Positions 62,369 to 64,000 of a stretch of DNA of 64,000 nt are shown here, piece after piece. The notes below the pieces were generated by a model. That model made no database searches. It saw only the letters and a list, made by a program, of their open reading frames with translations, and was not told the DNA's origin. Origin of the DNA: Paraconexibacter algicola. Lineage in GTDB: Bacteria > Actinomycetota > Thermoleophilia > Solirubrobacterales > Solirubrobacteraceae. The translations under genes were made by a program, and so were the position numbers. How positions within the stretch are numbered: position 1 is the first letter of the stretch; every line of letters begins with the position of its first letter. Location of the stretch: assembly GCF_003044185.1 (NCBI RefSeq), contig NZ_PYYB01000004.1, positions 186,001 to 250,000 of the forward strand, read 5' to 3'.

Positions 62369-62436
62369 TACTGCGAAGTGCGACGGCGCGTCGCGTGACC
62401 GAAGTCAGACGCGGGCCGCCCGCGGCGCGTGCCCGT

Positions 62437-63924
62437 CTACGCGGGCACGGCGGCGGAGTCGGCCGCGGGCGGCATCTGCGGGGCGGGGGGCCGACGCAGG
62501 AAGACGGCGACGGCGATCGCCAGGACGGTGAGGCCGACGCCGTAGGTCAGCGCGCGCTGGATGCCCTCCGACAGCGCGTCGGGGTTGGCGGTCCCGGCGT
62601 CGGAGACGGCGGTCGCCCGGCGGGTCATCACGGTGATGAAGATCGCGGTGCCCGCGGCACCGGCGACCTGCTGCATGGTGCTGACGATCGCGCTGCCGTG
62701 CGAGTAGAGCTGCGGCGGGACGGCGCCGAGCGCGGTGGTCAGCAGGGGGGTGAACATCATCGCCAGGCCGGCGCTGAGCACGACGTGGGCGAGCACGACG
62801 ACGGCGAGCGAGGAGCCCTCGTCCAGGGTGGTCATGATCAGCAGCGAGGCGCTGACGACGACGGCGGCGGGGATGACGAGCGGCCGCGGGCCGACACGGT
62901 CGTACAGGCGTCCGACGACGGGGGAGAGGAGGCCCATGACCAGGCCGCCGGGCAGGAGCAGCAGGCCGGTCGTGAGCGTGGAGACCTCCTGCACGTCCTG
63001 GAGGTACATCGGCAGCAAGATGATGGCGCCGAACAGCGCCATCATGCTCACGGCCATCAGCGCGGTCGCGACCGAGAAGATCGGGTTGGTGAAGCAGCGG
63101 ATGTCCAGCAGCGCCCGCTCGCGCAGCGCCAGCTGCCGCATCCCGAAGCCGAGCAGGCCGACGACGCCGACGGTGATCGGGATCCACGGGGCCAGCAGCG
63201 TCTCGCCCTGCGCCTGCTCGCCGATGCTCGAGAGCCCGTAGACGATCCCGCTGAAGCCCAGTGCGGACAGGCCGACCGACACGGCGTCGATGCGCATGAC
63301 GCGCGGCTCGGTGACGTTCTCCACCCAGCGCGCGCCGAGGGCGAGCGACAGGAGCGAGATGGGCAGGACGATCCAGAACATCCAGCGCCAGTCCAGGCCG
63401 CTGAGGACGAGGCCGGAGATCGTCGGGCCGATCGCGGGGGCGACGGAGATGACGATCGAGACCGTGCCCATCATCGCGCCGCGCCGGGCCTCCGGCACGA
63501 GGTTGAGGATCGTGGTCATCAGCAGCGGCATCATCAGCGCGGTGCCGATCGCCTGGATGATCCGTCCGACCAGCAGGACGACGAATCCGGGGGCGAGGGC
63601 GGCGACCAGGGTGCCGGTGCTGAAGGCGATCATCGAGCCGAGGAACACCGTGCGCACGTGGAACCGCTGCAGGAGGAAGCCGGTGACCGGGATGACGACG
63701 GCCATGGTCAGGAGGAACGCGGTCGTCAGCCACTGCGCCGTGGTGGCGGGGATGTCGAGGTCGTCCATGAGCCGCGGGAGCGCGACGCTCATGATCGTCT
63801 CGTTGAGGATCACGACGAACGTCGAGGCGACGAGCAGCGCGATGAGGCGCTTGTGCCCGGCGGGCAGCTCGGGGGCGTCGGTGGGGGCTGTGGCGGCGGA
63901 GGGACTCATAACGCTGCGCGCCAT
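62437..63924 (-). CDS. MFS exporter of the DHA2 (EmrB/QacA) family
   Basis: The protein has about 14 membrane helices and 495 residues. Motif A is partial, while motif C (APAIGPTISG), and the DHA2-like TM4-TM5 sequence GRIIQAIGTALMMPLL are clear. It exports drugs by proton antiport. I chose ATG 63924; another ATG at 63909 (M-S-P-S) and a TTG at 63942 are alternatives. The TTG would put the operator-like palindrome inside the coding region. The divergent gene is only just inside the window and is probably its regulator. Confidence 0.92.
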   Translation of the reverse strand: MARSVMSPSAATAPTDAPELPAGHKRLIALLVASTFVVILNETIMSVALPRLMDDLDIPATTAQWLTTAFLLTMAVVIPVTGFLLQRFHVRTVFLGSMIAFSTGTLVAALAPGFVVLLVGRIIQAIGTALMMPLLMTTILNLVPEARRGAMMGTVSIVISVAPAIGPTISGLVLSGLDWRWMFWIVLPISLLSLALGARWVENVTEPRVMRIDAVSVGLSALGFSGIVYGLSSIGEQAQGETLLAPWIPITVGVVGLLGFGMRQLALRERALLDIRCFTNPIFSVATALMAVSMMALFGAIILLPMYLQDVQEVSTLTTGLLLLPGGLVMGLLSPVVGRLYDRVGPRPLVIPAAVVVSASLLIMTTLDEGSSLAVVVLAHVVLSAGLAMMFTPLLTTALGAVPPQLYSHGSAIVSTMQQVAGAAGTAIFITVMTRRATAVSDAGTANPDALSEGIQRALTYGVGLTVLAIAVAVFLRRPPAPQMPPAADSAAVPA

Positions 63925-63926
63925 GA

Positions 63927-63941
63927 TGGCACACTGTGCCA
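63927..63941. promoter_or_regulatory. 15-bp perfect palindrome, probable repressor operator
   Basis: TGGCACA-C-TGTGCCA is an inverted repeat with seven-base arms just upstream of the MFS start. Its size and place fit a TetR- or MarR-type operator for the exporter and the divergent gene. Confidence 0.6.
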
Positions 63942-63959
63942 AGTAGGCAGGGGCTGCGG

Positions 63960-63965
63960 TACGAT
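63960..63965 (+). promoter_or_regulatory. -10 box of the divergent gene (TACGAT)
   Basis: TACGAT ends seven bases before ATG 63973. Confidence 0.45.
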
Positions 63966-63972
63966 CCCCGGG

Positions 63973-64000
63973 ATGGCCGCCGTCGACTCCCTCGACCTCC
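63973..64000 (+). CDS. Start of a divergent gene, probably the exporter's regulator (3' partial)
   Basis: Only nine codons are present (MAAVDSLDL). The gene reads away from the MFS exporter, with the 15-base operator-like palindrome between them, which is the usual layout of a TetR or MarR repressor gene and its target. The protein family cannot be told from this fragment. Confidence 0.5.

Noticed and set aside
59840-62398. 852-codon forward open frame opposite the beta-helix protein
   Set aside because: It is the antisense of Gly-rich repeats and has no signal peptide or domain.

Overview
The window is a very GC-rich chromosome segment with dense, short-spaced genes, many GTG starts and frequent four-base GTGA/ATGA stop-start overlaps. 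Housekeeping content is actinobacterial in flavour: actinobacterial-type DapD, MurT/GatD, RNase J with RNase Y, a RecA promoter with a Gram-positive/actinobacterial LexA box, and a RodZ-like HTH protein beside FtsK. My best guess is a deep-branching actinomycete such as the class Thermoleophilia (Solirubrobacterales). That placement is inference from gene order and composition. I see no tRNA, rRNA, CRISPR array, insertion sequence or prophage, so the segment looks like core chromosome.

Layout. 1-5.5 kb: pnp (5' end outside the window), an M16 protease, dapB and three small genes in one forward run. 5.5-10.2 kb: reverse genes for a small secreted protein, an ABC-2 exporter, RecD2 and a methyltransferase. 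10.3-13.4 kb: a proline-rich protein, dapA and RNase J. 13.3-15.5 kb: a reverse two-component pair. 15.6-26.8 kb: ftsK, rodZ-like, cinA, recA, recX, an 812-bp spacer with hairpin repeats, rny, miaB and an ATP-grasp gene. 26.9-34.3 kb: an SSB, an SDR, miaA, dapF, a membrane protein, dapD, dapC and dapE. 34.3-39.6 kb: a DUF429 protein, a molybdate ABC operon with an HTH-TOBE regulator, hflX and dut. 39.6-46 kb: a large surface protein fused to a sortase, then an osmoprotectant ABC operon. 46-50.6 kb: a five-gene reverse operon with gatD, a methyltransferase, murT, a lipid kinase and a HAD phosphatase. 50.7-64 kb: a cyclophilin lipoprotein, a SRAP protein, an ABC exporter, a peptidoglycan hydrolase, a NarL-type two-component pair, a CSLREA beta-helix protein, an MFS exporter and the first codons of a divergent gene.

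How the genes work together. dapA, dapB, dapD, dapC, dapE and dapF form the succinylase route to diaminopimelate for lysine and peptidoglycan. MurT/GatD then amidate the lipid II glutamate, and the NlpC/P60-like enzyme cuts peptidoglycan. pnp, rnj and rny supply RNA turnover. recA, recX, recD2, ssb, SRAP and dut serve DNA repair and nucleotide hygiene. miaA and miaB make ms2i6A37 in tRNA.

Four points stand out. First, many genes have a TANNNT -10 box ending only 6-10 nt before the start codon, which predicts leaderless mRNAs; three divergent gene pairs share one ten-base element of form A-N3-TA-N3-T. Second, the DapF homologue has Glu and Ser where both catalytic cysteines should be. Third, a sortase domain is fused to a thioester-like, Ig-like-repeat surface protein. 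Fourth, three related 39-bp imperfect palindromes lie between recX and rny.
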